Source: Natronocalculus amylovorans (lineage in GTDB: Archaea; Halobacteriota; Halobacteria; Halobacteriales; Haloferacaceae). Taken from it: a stretch of 64,000 bases of DNA. Location: the NCBI RefSeq assembly GCF_023638035.1, contig NZ_JAKRVX010000001.1, positions 682,001 through 746,000 of the forward strand. Reading direction: 5' to 3'. The position numbers and the translations under genes are program-made. Shown here piece by piece: positions 63,577 through 64,000 of the stretch (positions are counted from its first letter, which is position 1; every line of letters begins with the position of its first letter). The notes under the pieces are model-generated. The model was given only the letters and a program-made list of their open reading frames with translations, had not been told where the DNA came from and ran no database searches.

Positions 63577-64000
63577 TCAGACATACTGTTGCACCTCTGT
63601 CATACGCATCTCAGTTGCAGCCGCAAGCGAACTGGTCCGATCGACAAGTGCGTTTTCTGCAATCTGCAGCTCATCCACTGCTTTTTCAAGCGTCTCTGTA
63701 ACTGCCGTCGGTGCAGGCCCGCCCTGAGAGTCACGACTCACAACGCTTTGGTGTGGGTCAAGCGCATCTTCGATCGATTCCGCTGTCACATACTCATATA
63801 GTGACTCACCCAGTACCTTTTGCGCGGCCGCGTCAAGATTTGCGGCAGTAACTTTCGAATCCGTTGATTCAGCCGCTTCTGCAGCATCCGCGACTACCTC
63901 ATGGGCGGTTCTGAACGGTAGCCCTGCCATTGCGAGCAGGTCCGCGATTCCCGTGGCCGTTGAGAACCCATCTCCTGCAGCGTCTGCGAGTATTTCATCG
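63577..64000 (-). CDS. argH: Argininosuccinate lyase (C-terminal part; N-terminus beyond window)
   Basis: The frame enters from the window edge and ends at TGA 63577-63579, giving about 140 residues. ATGIADLLAMAGLPFRTAHE is the C-terminal lyase pattern, followed by TAANLDAAAQKVLG and DSQGGPAPTAV. The enzyme splits argininosuccinate to arginine and fumarate. Its position ahead of lysW completes the arginine set; argG is probably upstream outside the window. Confidence 0.92.
   Translation of the reverse strand, partial: DEILADAAGDGFSTATGIADLLAMAGLPFRTAHEVVADAAEAAESTDSKVTAANLDAAAQKVLGESLYEYVTAESIEDALDPHQSVVSRDSQGGPAPTAVTETLEKAVDELQIAENALVDRTSSLAAATEMRMTEVQQYV

Overview
The window is a chromosomal segment of a halophilic archaeon (class Halobacteria). 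The encoded proteins are strongly acidic. The gene set is archaeal with haloarchaeal hallmarks: DNA polymerase D small subunit, Orc1/Cdc6 beside the OapA-OapB-OapC cluster, Hel308 next to Cgi121, PurO, LysW-dependent arginine synthesis and a bacterial-type NAD-dependent DNA ligase. GC content looks moderate by eye, near one half. That is low for the class and compatible with Haloquadratum-like lineages, but I do not assign a genus. Coding density is high, and I see no transposase, integrase, CRISPR array or prophage.

Layout. 0-6.8 kb: an exported protein cut by the edge, a small conserved protein, a cytochrome P450, a 2H phosphoesterase, a membrane-anchored helix-turn-helix protein, an SPFH protein and a PAS histidine kinase. 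6.9-12.8 kb: nrdB-nrdA and uvrB. 13-17 kb: an acetyltransferase, an amphi-Trp/DUF1508 fusion, a SpoIIM-like membrane protein and an AI-2E family transporter whose gene overlaps it tail to tail. 17.2-21.3 kb: thiB-thiP-thiQ ABC transporter. 21-25 kb: small conserved haloarchaeal genes.

24.9-32.3 kb is the replication origin. DP1, signal peptidase and orc1 lie on the left. A 980-base AT-rich intergenic origin with inverted origin recognition boxes (ORBs) is in the centre, and oapA-oapB-oapC lies on the right. Eight ORB-like elements, spread from 26.2 to 37.4 kb, all point outward from the AT-rich centre. Two of them lie inside coding sequence, in the linkers of DP1 and Orc1.

32.4-42.3 kb: aspartate kinase, tryptophanase, a phosphoesterase, PurO, tRNA-Gln(CUG), an SRPBCC protein, cgi121-hel308, a small single-cluster ferredoxin and a metY-type sulfhydrylase. 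42.4-45.7 kb: a zinc/manganese-type ABC transporter followed by a UspA protein. 45.7-50.6 kb: metY-metX, a phosphoesterase, a DsrE-like protein and a class V aminotransferase. 50.7-57.1 kb: a DUF2157 membrane protein, ligA, a Rad3/XPD-type helicase and a small membrane protein. 57.1-64 kb: the arginine operon read leftward, in order argH (cut by the edge), lysW, argX, argC, argB, argD, argE, argF. Most junctions after argX are 4-base ATGA overlaps.

The main theme is a DNA metabolism neighbourhood around the origin: RNR, UvrB, DP1, Orc1, Oap proteins, Hel308, LigA and a Rad3-type helicase. The most notable non-coding signal is the long-range, direction-coherent array of ORBs.
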